NCBI RefSeq assembly: GCF_029309905.1
Contig: NZ_JARBJP010000001.1
Location: 372,001-436,000 of the forward strand
Length of the DNA: 64,000 nucleotides
Source of the DNA: Brytella acorum
GTDB lineage: Bacteria; Pseudomonadota; Alphaproteobacteria; Acetobacterales; Acetobacteraceae
Reading direction: 5' to 3'
Below the pieces are notes generated by a model. It saw only the letters and a list, made by a program, of their open reading frames with translations. It was not told the origin of the DNA and did not search any database. The translations under genes were made by a program, and so were the position numbers. This document shows positions 1 to 8,275 of this stretch, piece after piece. How positions within the stretch are numbered: position 1 is the stretch's first letter; every line of letters begins with the position of its first letter.

Positions 1-1199
1 ACGGCATCCGCCTGACGCCTCGCCGCAGCTTCGAGTTGTGGAAGGAGGAGGTCCATGAGCATTCGAGTCCGTGGACGGACGACGATCTGGAACTGGCGGC
101 GCAGCTGCGCTCGGCTCTGATGGAAGTCATGGGCGCGTCTCAGCAGCAGAAGCTTCAGGAGCGCGCGCAGGCCGAAGCCATGCAGCGTGTTCTGAATGAC
201 GAATTGAACCATCGCGTCAAAAATATTCTTGCCGTCGTGCAATCGCTCGTTTCCCGTGCTCCCACCGTAGGAGACTGTGCGGCCGAACACGTTCATTCCC
301 TGCAAGGCCGTATCAGGGCGCTCGCCAAAGCCCATGATCAGGTCATGCGCGCCCATAGTGGCGCCGCGCTGCGTGATCTTCTGGCGGCCGAGCTGGGGCC
401 TTACAACGATCATGACGGCAAGGTCGTGCTCGATGGTCCGGATCTTCGCTTCACCGAACGGGCGCTGACGTTTCTGGCGCTCCTCTTTCACGAACTCGCC
501 ACCAATGCAGCGAAGTATGGAGCGTTTTCGGTCACGGAAGGACAGCTTTTCGTGACGTGGCGGCGCGAGGACGATACGGGAGACTGGCATATCCGGTGGG
601 AAGAGCGTCATGGCCCGCCGGTTGCTCCGCCGCAACGTTCGGGGTTTGGCAGCCTGCTGATCGAACGTGCGATCCACCATGATCTCGGTGGGACGGCCCG
701 GCGACACTTCCTGGAGCACGGCGTCGTCGTCGAGGTTTCGCTGCCCGCGGAAGTGAGTGTTGAAGCCGAGTCGCAGGACCTGACGCGGATGCCGGTGACG
801 CCAGACGTCCGGCCGGGCGAAAGCGCATCCGCATGCAGCCTCGAAGGGCGACACATCCTTCTTGTGGAAGACGAGTTTCTCGTCGTCATGGATGTCGAGG
901 GGGCACTGCTGGAAGCCGGGGTGAACAGAGTGCATGCGGCGGCTTCCGTCAGCGAGGCCCTCGACATTCTCGCGCGTGAAGCCATCGATGTCGCTCTTCT
1001 GGACGTCAATGTCGGCAACGAGACCTCCATTCCCGTCGCGCGGGCTCTGAGCGAGCGCGGAGTGCCTTTCGTGTTCGCGACTGGCTACAGTGCCCAGATG
1101 CCGATCATCGAAGCGTTTCCCTCGGTCTCCATTCTGCAAAAGCCTTATGCCATGCTGCAGGCGGTGACGATGCTGTCCAAGGCGTGCTGCGAGCGCTGA
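1..1199 (+). CDS. Phytochrome-type HWE histidine kinase/response regulator hybrid, C-terminal part
   Basis: The reading frame is open from the window edge, so the gene starts upstream. The first codons (LTPRRSFELWKEEV) look like the end of a PHY domain of a bacteriophytochrome. A short helical linker leads to an HWE/HisKA_2 kinase core: the phospho-acceptor motif LNHRVKNILAVVQSLV, the N-box ELATNAAKYGA, and the WEERHGP segment that gives the HWE family its W-x-E. After a linker comes a receiver domain with ILLVEDE, the phospho-acceptor aspartate in LLDVN and the conserved lysine in LQKPY. A red/far-red light sensor that passes phosphate to its own receiver is the likely role. No output domain follows the receiver, so the signal probably ends at an unlinked partner. 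The photosensory part is outside the window, so chromophore binding cannot be judged. Confidence 0.85.
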   Translation, partial: GIRLTPRRSFELWKEEVHEHSSPWTDDDLELAAQLRSALMEVMGASQQQKLQERAQAEAMQRVLNDELNHRVKNILAVVQSLVSRAPTVGDCAAEHVHSLQGRIRALAKAHDQVMRAHSGAALRDLLAAELGPYNDHDGKVVLDGPDLRFTERALTFLALLFHELATNAAKYGAFSVTEGQLFVTWRREDDTGDWHIRWEERHGPPVAPPQRSGFGSLLIERAIHHDLGGTARRHFLEHGVVVEVSLPAEVSVEAESQDLTRMPVTPDVRPGESASACSLEGRHILLVEDEFLVVMDVEGALLEAGVNRVHAAASVSEALDILAREAIDVALLDVNVGNETSIPVARALSERGVPFVFATGYSAQMPIIEAFPSVSILQKPYAMLQAVTMLSKACCER

Positions 1200-1333
1200 A
1201 AACGCCTCCGACCCTGGCGATGCCGGAGCAGCTTCCGGGCGGACGGACTCATTGCGTCGGATAATGAGGGCCCGACAAAACGATGATCTGGAGCCTCATC
1301 CGAGAAGCCGTGCGCGCGGACGGGGCTCCAGGT

Positions 1334-4300
1334 TCAGGCCGTTTCGCGGTTGGCCGCCCGTACTTCGCGCGGACCCAGCCCGAACTGGCGGATGAGAGCG
1401 TGCCGGTAGGCGCTCTGTCGTGTGGCGATCGCGGCATCATCGGGGAAATGCCGGCTGACGATGTCCTGTACTCGCGCGATTTCCTGGAGGTGCTGTTCCC
1501 GTGCCAGGATCTGCGTGGTCGATGCCTCATGGCGGCGATGGATGTTGAGGGGCTCGGCAATATAAGCGATCTGCGCGTGCGCTGACATCAGCAGTTCGAC
1601 ATAGACACGCCAGTCCCCGGCGACCCGAAGGGTCGCGAGATCCTTGTCACATCGCGAAAAAGCGTCCCGGAGTGCCCGATGCGAGAAGACAGCGGCACTG
1701 ACATTGAGGATCAGGTTACGTTCGCTAAGGCATTCCTTCACGAAATTCCGGCTCGTATGGAGGCTGTCGCGCTCCAGCATGCCATCCGTGCTCTGGGCGT
1801 AGTAAGGTTTGTAGCTGGGCATGATCGTCGCGCCCGCGGCATCGATCGCGCGGCTGTCGCAGAAAGCCATCACGGCATCCGGGTTGCCATATAAGCCCGC
1901 AAACAGACGCGACATGTGGTCGGGTTCGGAGAGATCGTCCGCTTCGGCAATCCATATCCAGTCACCCTTCGCCAGTTCCACCGCTCTGCGCCACTGGGCG
2001 AAGACCGAGCCGGAATTGCGCGTCGATGTGACGATGCGGATCGAGCGTCCCCATTCTTTCGCAATGTCCGATGCGACCGCGACGCTGTCATCCGTAGAGG
2101 CGTCATCGAGTACGATGATTTCTAGAACCGCCATGCGCTGGGTGAAGATCGAAACGAGGCGTGCGGCGAGATAACGCGCGTAGTTGTAGGAGAGCACGAC
2201 CACGGAGAGCGTTGGCTGGTCGGGATGAAGAAGCTTGAAGAGCTCTGTCGCGTATTCGGAGAATGAAAAACGCCGGGTCAGTTTCCTGCCAATGCGGCGT
2301 CGGAGCGCGGGTGTTCTGCGAGCGTGGTTTTCAAGACACGTCGAGAGCGCGCGCGCCAGAGCGCCAAGGTCGCTCATCGGGACCACAGCGTGATCCGTTT
2401 CGCGCTCGCGCAACAGGGTTTCCAGCAGTTCCGGAATGCCGCCGGAATGGGCGAAGGCGCAGCAGGGCAGGCCGGACGCCAGAGCTTCCAGGACGACGGA
2501 AGGATAAGGATCCTCTCGCGAGGTCAGGACGAACGCGTCAGCCGCGCTCAGCCATGGCGAGACCTGCGCGACCTGACCCGGAAGATGAAATGTGCCCGCG
2601 GCCGTTGCGAAGGCGATATCAGGAGCAAGATTTTCACGCAGTCCGGGATCGACGTCGCCCAGCCAGATGAAATGAACTCGTCCGTGAGCCCCGCCTGGAT
2701 TGGACGCATCCCGACGGATCGCATCCTGAGCCGGCCGTGCGAAGCGTTGCCAGAGCTGAAGGAAGAGATCGAAGCCCTTGCGCATATCCGCGTATCCGGC
2801 ACCCACGATGAGGCGGTCGGCGTCGGTCAGGCCCAACTGAACGCGAATGGTCTCGCGTGAAATCGCGCTGAACTCGACGGGCGTATAAAGGCCCTGCGGC
2901 AGGACATGTATTGCGACGGCCATGTCGCCGCTGCCGTGGGCGGCGAGAGACGGGGACGGAACGACAACCTCTCGCGCCAACGCACGCGCCTTGGCGAGCG
3001 GCGTCAGAAGGGCGCGCTGCCGCAGCAGGCTGGGGAGTTCGTGCTGGAGGAGCGTGAAGGGAATTCCGGCCGCGGTCAGGTCCGGAGCCAGCGGGGAGGA
3101 TGCGGCACTGTTCACCAGCGCCGTCGCAAATCCTTCCCGACGAAGCGTTTTGAGCCGCAGTTCCGTCTCGGGCCGCCCCGGCTTGAGAAGCTCCACAGCA
3201 CCGATCGCACGGTAGTCTTCCAGCAGGGCGCCGTCATCGAGCAGGATGAACATGACTTCGACGCCGTGCTGGGCTCTCAGGCTGCGACCTACGGCCAGCA
3301 GGAGACGTTGGGCGCCGGCGGGGAACGCGTCATGGCCGACGAGAAGCACGCGACTTTGCTGATTGCGCTGTTCGAAGCCCGTATTCGCACGTGCGGTCGC
3401 GTTGAGATAAGCCGCGCCGAAGTGCAGGTCCGGTTCGAGATGAGCGCCTTCAGCCCATTCGTTCCAGGCATTCACACACACGATCGCCTGGCCGAGGAAC
3501 GGGGTGCGTTGAGCCTGCGCGATCAGCCCGGAAAGCCAGCGTTCGTAAAGCGGGGGCGTTGAACCGTGCAGCACGAGGCCATGACCCTGGCGGCGGGCGT
3601 CGTTGTCCCAGGAGGGCGCTGCGGTTCGGATCAGGGGAAAGTCCGGCGGCGGTAGGGCCAGCGCGCGGTTGACGACGTCCACGTAGTCATAAACCTGAGC
3701 CGTGAAATCCTCGTCGAGGATGTGAAGGCGATCATTGATGAGTTTGCAATCGCCGACGATCTTGTGAGGGGGAAACTCGATGGCGCCATCCATGCCATAA
3801 ACGGAAGGGTCGTCATCGCCAAAAGCCTGCGCCATCACGAAGATCGGATCTTCCTCATGGTTCATCCGGAACAGCCGACGCCAGCGCGCGATGCGACGAT
3901 GAGCGTCGGGGATGGCGCCTGGACGATAGATTTTGAGCAGCGGACGGCCATCGATGCGGATATATCGCCGGTCGGCCATGTGGCGCGCGAAACAGGCGAT
4001 GAGAGCGTCGTCGTCAGCATCGCGATAATCCTGGGCGATCAGGACCTCGTCGTCCGATCCGTCCCAGCGGCGGCTCCAGTTTTCGTTGGCCCACATGAGA
4101 CAGAAGGGCATCTCGATGTCGGTATGTTGGAGCAGCATCTCCAGAGGGCCGTCCAGAAGGCGCTGCCCGTTGAACCAGTAGAAATAGAATACGAAGCCAT
4201 CGATGCCGCTCCGTCGCGCCATCGCGACCTGACGACGTAGGACCGCGGGGTCATCCAGGACGTAATGGCCGAGGTCTCTTGGAACGCGTGGCTGGTAGTG

Positions 4301-5149
4301 GTCGGCGAAGCGCGGAATGCCACGCGCGACATTGGTCCATTCGGTGAAACCCTTGCCCCACCATCCGTCATTCGCCGGGTTCGAATGAAACTGGGGAAGA
4401 TAATAAGCCAGAACGAGCGCGCGGCGGATCGCACAGTCCGGTAGGGGGCGGTATTCTTCGAAGAAAGGACCAGCCTGCGTGCGGCGGCGTATTTCGCGGG
4501 GTATCGTAGCTTCCTGGTCGGGAAGGGACGGAAAGACGCCAGGTTGCTCACGGTGCTGGATGAAGTGAAGGAGCGGATTGTCGTCGGGCCGGTGGCGCAT
4601 GTAACGCGAACGGTAAAAGGCCGGGTCGAACGTTTCGAACGGTCGCCGGACCTCACGGAAACCCTGGATCATGTAATGCTCCAGAGGGTCCAGACCGGAC
4701 ATCGCCACATCCGGATAGGTGCGCAGGTAGAAAGCGGGGTCGAATGCGGCGATGGGTTTTACATCGGGTTTGTGGCGGTTCGCCAGATAATGCGCGAGGG
4801 CCAGAACGCCATCTGGGACATCGTGGTTTTTCGCGTACCAGACAGGATCGAACCATGCGATCGGCCGTCGACCCTGTTTTTCACCATGAGCGATATAGTG
4901 GAGAAGCGGATCGCCGAGAACGTCCGGATTTTGAGACAGATACCAGCGCGGATCGAAATGCGCGTTGGGTTTGCGACCTTCACGCCATCCGTGTTGATGA
5001 TAATGCGCCAGCACGCGGCTGCCCAGATCGCGAAGGTCGGGATTGCGCGCCAGATAGAACGCCGCATCGAACAGACCTGAATGACCGAGACGGGAAAGCA
5101 CGTTTATCATTATTGAATAATATATTGCCGATATGCTTGCTTCGTCCAT
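1334..5149 (-). CDS. Giant three-domain glycosyltransferase (repeat region, WbsX/GH99-like, GT4, GT2)
   Basis: The predicted protein has 1271 residues and several modules. Residues about 25-205 hold five degenerate repeats of about 40 residues of the form FDPxFYLxxxPDV...PLxHYxxxGxxEGRxP. Residues about 243-590 match the WbsX/glycosyl hydrolase 99-like family, with YYLPQFH, GKGFTEWTNV, ANENWSRRWDG and NAWNEWAEGAHLEPD. Residues about 600-970 form a GT4-type (GT-B) glycosyltransferase with EALASGLPCCAFAHSGGIPE near its end. Residues about 980-1260 form a GT2 (GT-A) domain beginning LSVVVLSYNYARYLAARL, with DDAS and EADD. It probably assembles or modifies a surface polysaccharide or O-antigen in the cytoplasm. 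No signal peptide is seen. The start is uncertain: the ATG at 5149 has no clear Shine-Dalgarno sequence, and an in-frame ATG lies at 5110. It stands alone, convergent with the kinase gene. Confidence 0.85.
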   Translation of the reverse strand: MDEASISAIYYSIMINVLSRLGHSGLFDAAFYLARNPDLRDLGSRVLAHYHQHGWREGRKPNAHFDPRWYLSQNPDVLGDPLLHYIAHGEKQGRRPIAWFDPVWYAKNHDVPDGVLALAHYLANRHKPDVKPIAAFDPAFYLRTYPDVAMSGLDPLEHYMIQGFREVRRPFETFDPAFYRSRYMRHRPDDNPLLHFIQHREQPGVFPSLPDQEATIPREIRRRTQAGPFFEEYRPLPDCAIRRALVLAYYLPQFHSNPANDGWWGKGFTEWTNVARGIPRFADHYQPRVPRDLGHYVLDDPAVLRRQVAMARRSGIDGFVFYFYWFNGQRLLDGPLEMLLQHTDIEMPFCLMWANENWSRRWDGSDDEVLIAQDYRDADDDALIACFARHMADRRYIRIDGRPLLKIYRPGAIPDAHRRIARWRRLFRMNHEEDPIFVMAQAFGDDDPSVYGMDGAIEFPPHKIVGDCKLINDRLHILDEDFTAQVYDYVDVVNRALALPPPDFPLIRTAAPSWDNDARRQGHGLVLHGSTPPLYERWLSGLIAQAQRTPFLGQAIVCVNAWNEWAEGAHLEPDLHFGAAYLNATARANTGFEQRNQQSRVLLVGHDAFPAGAQRLLLAVGRSLRAQHGVEVMFILLDDGALLEDYRAIGAVELLKPGRPETELRLKTLRREGFATALVNSAASSPLAPDLTAAGIPFTLLQHELPSLLRQRALLTPLAKARALAREVVVPSPSLAAHGSGDMAVAIHVLPQGLYTPVEFSAISRETIRVQLGLTDADRLIVGAGYADMRKGFDLFLQLWQRFARPAQDAIRRDASNPGGAHGRVHFIWLGDVDPGLRENLAPDIAFATAAGTFHLPGQVAQVSPWLSAADAFVLTSREDPYPSVVLEALASGLPCCAFAHSGGIPELLETLLRERETDHAVVPMSDLGALARALSTCLENHARRTPALRRRIGRKLTRRFSFSEYATELFKLLHPDQPTLSVVVLSYNYARYLAARLVSIFTQRMAVLEIIVLDDASTDDSVAVASDIAKEWGRSIRIVTSTRNSGSVFAQWRRAVELAKGDWIWIAEADDLSEPDHMSRLFAGLYGNPDAVMAFCDSRAIDAAGATIMPSYKPYYAQSTDGMLERDSLHTSRNFVKECLSERNLILNVSAAVFSHRALRDAFSRCDKDLATLRVAGDWRVYVELLMSAHAQIAYIAEPLNIHRRHEASTTQILAREQHLQEIARVQDIVSRHFPDDAAIATRQSAYRHALIRQFGLGPREVRAANRETA

Positions 5150-5597
5150 ACGGTATTAAATCGTTAATAATTTTTCTGTGGCGCACGGACGATGCGAATG
5201 TACCGGCCGGTGACGTATCGCTTGTTCCGATATCAGCGAGGGAACTCGTGGCTCCGGTGTGAAGGCGACGTGTCTATCTCTCAAATTTGGGCGTTTCTTT
5301 TTGAAAATCTGTGGACGCACGACGTGACGTAGTCTTGTTCTTGGTAATGCAATGTTCAGATTTAAAGGTGAAAGTCGCAGCTCGTTTGATCACTCTTTCC
5401 CGTCTTGCGCGTTTTAGGCAGCTTGGCGTGTAAATCTGGGGCGAGGCGCACAATTATATAACGTCGTTTTGCGTCTCCATGCCATAATTCTGTTTTGGTG
5501 TGTTGGGACTTTCCCACAGCGTCCCGAGGTTGGGGCGCCTTTAAAGTTCGAGGAGTGGCAACCGACATGTGTGTCGGCGAAATGTGATCTGTCTGTT
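5150..5597. other. Intergenic region without a convincing gene
   Basis: About 450 bases upstream of the glycosyltransferase gene, visibly more AT-rich than its surroundings. Two overlapping open frames on the reverse strand (5362-5568 and 5414-5617) have no good ribosome site and no recognisable product. A perfect small hairpin, CCGACA-TGTG-TGTCGG, lies at 5562-5577. The region probably holds the glycosyltransferase promoter, but I could not place it. Confidence 0.5.
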
Positions 5598-5783
5598 TCA
5601 GTGACCATTGGATTCATTTCGGGCGACCAAACGTAACTCTGTGACGCGTGATGGCATCTGTCGGGATTCCTGACAATCCAAGTATTCTTGAATGGCTCGA
5701 ATCACGGCAATACACTCCTCGCTCAGTTCCAGATAAAACAGGCGGTCTGCCGCTGAAAGAAGGTGAGTGAGATGAAGGTCCAT
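5598..5783 (-). CDS. Small hypothetical protein (61 aa)
   Basis: A possible 61-residue protein whose N-terminal two thirds (MDLHLTHLLSAADRLFYLEL onward) read as amphipathic helix, with two cysteines and a polar C-terminus. An AAGGA lies 12 bases before the ATG, a rather long spacing. It sits between the glycosyltransferase gene and the divergent XRE regulator in the AT-richer stretch. I recognise no family, and it could be a chance frame. Confidence 0.35.
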   Translation of the reverse strand: MDLHLTHLLSAADRLFYLELSEECIAVIRAIQEYLDCQESRQMPSRVTELRLVARNESNGH

Positions 5784-5887
5784 CGATGTAAATAATCCTT
5801 CAGGTGCGCCCAGGGTTGGATAGAGACTTATTACCGCCTATTACTTAATATTTCGTTAAAAACACGTCAACAGACATATCTATGAAG

Positions 5888-5900
5888 GTCTTGTAAAGAC
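5888..5900. promoter_or_regulatory. Perfect 5-bp palindrome abutting the XRE start codon
   Basis: GTCTT-GTA-AAGAC ends at the base before the ATG of the XRE regulator. It overlaps the end of the nearest Shine-Dalgarno-like GAAGG (5885-5888). It could be an autoregulatory operator or a weak translation-blocking hairpin. The call rests on symmetry and position only. Confidence 0.35.
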
Positions 5901-6161
5901 ATGAAAAAATACTTAGTACCTCTGGAAGGAGGTTGGTGCTCAAATTTCGTCGAATGTTCAAATATTGGATTTTTCCGTAAAGAAAAAAATATTTCTATTG
6001 AAGAATTGGCATGCGTAGCGGGCATCTCTGAAGGAGATATGCAGGACATTGAGGCGGGTCAAGCGAAGCCTGCCGCGAGGCAAATATTCTTGATCGCCAA
6101 AGCTCTTGGCGTCCGGCCCAGCGATTTGTTCGGTGTGCCGGGCGACGCTCGTTTTCATTGA
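5901..6161 (+). CDS. XRE-family helix-turn-helix regulator
   Basis: An 86-residue protein consisting almost entirely of one Cro/C1-type HTH: residues about 22-80 read IGFFRKEKNISIEELACVAGISEGDMQDIEAG..., with the typical ending IFLIAKALGVRPSDLFG. It should bind DNA as a dimer; no ligand or oligomerisation domain is present. The first 20 residues (MKKYLVPLEGGWCSNFVECS) are unusual for the family. The codons are much richer in A and T (AAA AAA TAC TTA GTA) than neighbouring genes, suggesting recent acquisition. A palindrome directly in front of the ATG may be its own operator. Its target is unknown; the neighbours are a glycosyltransferase gene (divergent) and metX (downstream). Confidence 0.7.
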   Translation: MKKYLVPLEGGWCSNFVECSNIGFFRKEKNISIEELACVAGISEGDMQDIEAGQAKPAARQIFLIAKALGVRPSDLFGVPGDARFH

Positions 6162-6321
6162 GTGATTTTTCTTGATTGCCACGATCCGTGGGAGGAGAGC
6201 GAGCGGGCTCTCTGTCGCACAAGCCTGAATAATCGAGATGGAGAAATATCTTCATCGCTTGCAGCACATATTACGGGTGGCAAGAATTCGTCTGGTTGGC
6301 ACTGAATTATTCATATATTTT

Positions 6322-6350
6322 TTGACGCAGTCCGATACTGCGGATATCGC
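6322..6350 (+). promoter_or_regulatory. Possible sigma-70 promoter for metX
   Basis: TTGACG at 6322-6327 and TATCGC at 6345-6350 are separated by 17 bases. The -35 box matches five of six consensus bases and the -10 box three. It would give a leader of roughly 110 bases that includes the 6400-6430 hairpin. Confidence 0.3.
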
Positions 6351-6399
6351 TGCGGATTGCGTATCGCCCACGCCGATGTCATATGACGCGACATGGGGC

Positions 6400-6430
6400 C
6401 ACGTCGGGTCGAGGTGTGGGAATCGACGTG
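6400..6430 (+). promoter_or_regulatory. Perfect 7-bp hairpin in the metX leader
   Basis: CACGTCG (6400-6406) pairs with CGACGTG (6424-6430) across a 17-base loop. It lies about 40 bases before the likely metX start, where a methionine- or SAM-responsive element would be expected. I do not recognise it as any known riboswitch class. Confidence 0.3.
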
Positions 6431-6467
6431 CATAAGCAGGTCGGCGTCTGGCTCGGGCGGGAAGGCG

Positions 6468-7676
6468 ATGGAGCAGGCCACCATGATGAGCGTCCTCTAC
6501 GACAATCTGGCGACGCGCGACGGGGTCGTAACGTTGCCGGAGGGTCTGGCGCTGGATTGCGGACAGCATATCGCGCCGCTGGATATCGCCTGTCGCACCT
6601 ATGGCACGCTGTCTCCGGCGAAAGACAATGCCATTCTGGTCTGTCATGCCCTCACGGGCGACCAGTATCTCGCCGAACCGCATCCCCTGACCGGTAAGCC
6701 GGGCTGGTGGAGCCGCATGGTCGGTCCCGGTCTTCCCATCGATACGGACCGCTTCTTCGTCATTTGCAGTAACGTTCTGGGCGGCTGCATGGGCTCGACC
6801 GGGCCGTGTTCGATCAGCCCCAAAGGGGAGCGGTGGGGAACCGAATTCCCTCCGATCACCATTCGCGACATGGTTCGTGCCCAGGCGCTGCTGCTGGACC
6901 ATTTCGGGATCGAGCGGCTTTTCGCCGCCATTGGCGGATCTATGGGCGGCATGCTGGTTCTCGAATGGGTGGCGACGTATCCCGAGAGGGTCTTCGCCGC
7001 CATGGCTGTCGCGACCGCACCCTATCATTCGGCCCAGAACATCGCCTTCAACGAAGTCAGCCGACAGGCGATCTACGCGGACCCCGACTGGCATGGCGGC
7101 CGATACTGGGCGCATGACGTGGTTCCGGCGCGCGGCCTGGCGGTGGCGCGCATGATGGCGCACATTACCTATCTTTCCGAAGAGGCGTTGACCCGCAAGT
7201 TCGGGCGGCGCGTCCGTCGTGATCCCAAAGCCGCGGCAGGCAGTACGGCCGGTGGCGTCATCGGCACGGCGTCGCTCTTTGGCGAAATGTTCGAAGTTGA
7301 AAGCTATCTCAGGCACCAGGGATCAAGCTTCGTCAATCGCTTCGATGCCAATTCCTATCTTACCATCACGCGCGCGCTGGATTACTTCGATCTGAGTGCC
7401 GATCATGACGGTGATCTCGCGGCGCCTTTCGTGGGCGTCAAAACACGATTCTGCGTCGTTTCTTTCAGTTCGGACTGGCTGTTCCCGACCTCGCAGTCCC
7501 GCGCGATGGCGCGCGCGCTCAATCGTGCGGGCGTCAACGTGTCGTTCGTCGAAATAGAAAGCGATCGCGGACATGATTCCTTTCTGCTCGACGAGCCGGA
7601 TTTCGATCGCACGATGCGGGGATTCGTGAACGGTGCGGCCGAGCACGCCGGACTGCGACGGGGAGGGCGGGGCTGA
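6468..7676 (+). CDS. metX: Homoserine O-acetyltransferase MetX
   Basis: An alpha/beta-hydrolase that acylates the hydroxyl of homoserine, the committed step of methionine synthesis. The nucleophile elbow is GGSMGGM (in [16 protein letters not shown]), with the acid in [11 protein letters not shown] and the histidine in [10 protein letters not shown]. Also present are [10 protein letters not shown] and [11 protein letters not shown], typical of the family. About 400 residues is normal length. Start choice: the ATG at 6468 has GGGAAGG only two bases away; the ATGs at 6483 and 6486 sit better behind a GGAG. The true N-terminus may therefore be five or six residues shorter. The stop overlaps the metW start by one base, so the two are translationally coupled. 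Acetyl versus succinyl specificity is not decided by reading; acetyl is the common case for MetX. Confidence 0.93.
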   Translation: MEQATMMSVLYDNLATRDGVVTLPEGLALDCGQHIAPLDIACRTYGTLSPAKDNAILVCHALTGDQYLAEPHPLTGKPGWWSRMVGPGLPIDTDRFFVICSNVLGGCMGSTGPCSISPKGERWGTEFPPITIRDMVRAQALLLDHFGIERLFAAIGGSMGGMLVLEWVATYPERVFAAMAVATAPYHSAQNIAFNEVSRQAIYADPDWHGGRYWAHDVVPARGLAVARMMAHITYLSEEALTRKFGRRVRRDPKAAAGSTAGGVIGTASLFGEMFEVESYLRHQGSSFVNRFDANSYLTITRALDYFDLSADHDGDLAAPFVGVKTRFCVVSFSSDWLFPTSQSRAMARALNRAGVNVSFVEIESDRGHDSFLLDEPDFDRTMRGFVNGAAEHAGLRRGGRG

Positions 7677-8275
7677 TGCGTCTCGACCAACGTCTGATCG
7701 CCGATATGATCCGGCCGCGCTCGCGTGTACTGGACGTGGGCAGCGGAGACGGCGCCCTCATCGATCACCTCTATCGCAATCGTCAGTGCGACGCGCGGGG
7801 GATCGAGATCGACATGGGCGAGGTGACGCGCTCGGTCGCGCATGGGCTGCCGGTCATGCATGGCGATGCCGATCACGACCTCAGCTATTATCCTGACGAT
7901 TCTTTTGATTACGTCGTATTGCAGCGTACGCTCCAGGCCGTTGAGCGCCCGCGTGAAGTGCTGAGGCAGATGCTGCGTATCGGACGCCATGCCATTGTTT
8001 CGTTTCCGAATTTCGGTCACTGGCGTCTGCGGCTGCAACTGCTGACCACCGGGCGGATGCCCATGACCCCCGTGTGGCATACGCAATGGTACGAAACGCC
8101 GAACATCCATCCCTGCACGATCCGGGACTTTCTCGCTTTGTGTGAGGCGGAAGGCTATGTGGTGGACCAGTGGCTTGCGATCGACGAGGTCGGGGACCGT
8201 GCGCCCTGGAGGCGGTCTATCCGTCTGGCCAATCTGTTCGGCGAGCAGGCGCTTTTTCTCCTGAGGCGCGCATGA
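7676..8275 (+). CDS. metW: Methionine biosynthesis protein MetW
   Basis: A 199-residue class I methyltransferase-fold protein with the SAM-binding motif RVLDVGSGDGALIDHL near residue 20 and the MetW-typical segments DYVVLQRTLQAV and VSFPNFGHWRLRLQLLTTGRMP. MetW accompanies MetX in many proteobacteria and is known to associate with or support it in homoserine acylation. It lies immediately behind metX (TGATG overlap) and its own stop overlaps the next gene by four bases. The order metX-metW is the classical one. Confidence 0.93.
   Translation: MRLDQRLIADMIRPRSRVLDVGSGDGALIDHLYRNRQCDARGIEIDMGEVTRSVAHGLPVMHGDADHDLSYYPDDSFDYVVLQRTLQAVERPREVLRQMLRIGRHAIVSFPNFGHWRLRLQLLTTGRMPMTPVWHTQWYETPNIHPCTIRDFLALCEAEGYVVDQWLAIDEVGDRAPWRRSIRLANLFGEQALFLLRRA

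Larger units (their letters stand above)
6162..6467. other. metX upstream region
   Basis: About 300 bases between the XRE gene and metX, starting AT-rich and becoming GC-rich. It contains a possible sigma-70-type promoter (6322-6350) and a perfect hairpin (6400-6430). A 65-codon frame at 6238-6435 has no ribosome site and is not called. I do not see the core of a known SAM riboswitch. Confidence 0.5.

Noticed and set aside
5362-5617. Two overlapping reverse-strand frames upstream of the giant glycosyltransferase gene
   Set aside because: No ribosome site, no family resemblance, and they overlap each other; treated as non-coding.
6238-6435. 65-codon forward frame before metX
   Set aside because: No ribosome site and its end overlaps the leader hairpin; composition changes abruptly within it.
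6300-6467. SAM-II or related riboswitch before metX
   Set aside because: The conserved core of the known classes is not visible; only an unassigned hairpin remains.
6252-7316. 354-codon open frame on the reverse strand opposite metX
   Set aside because: It is a high-GC shadow of metX with arginine/histidine-rich low-complexity sequence and no ribosome site.
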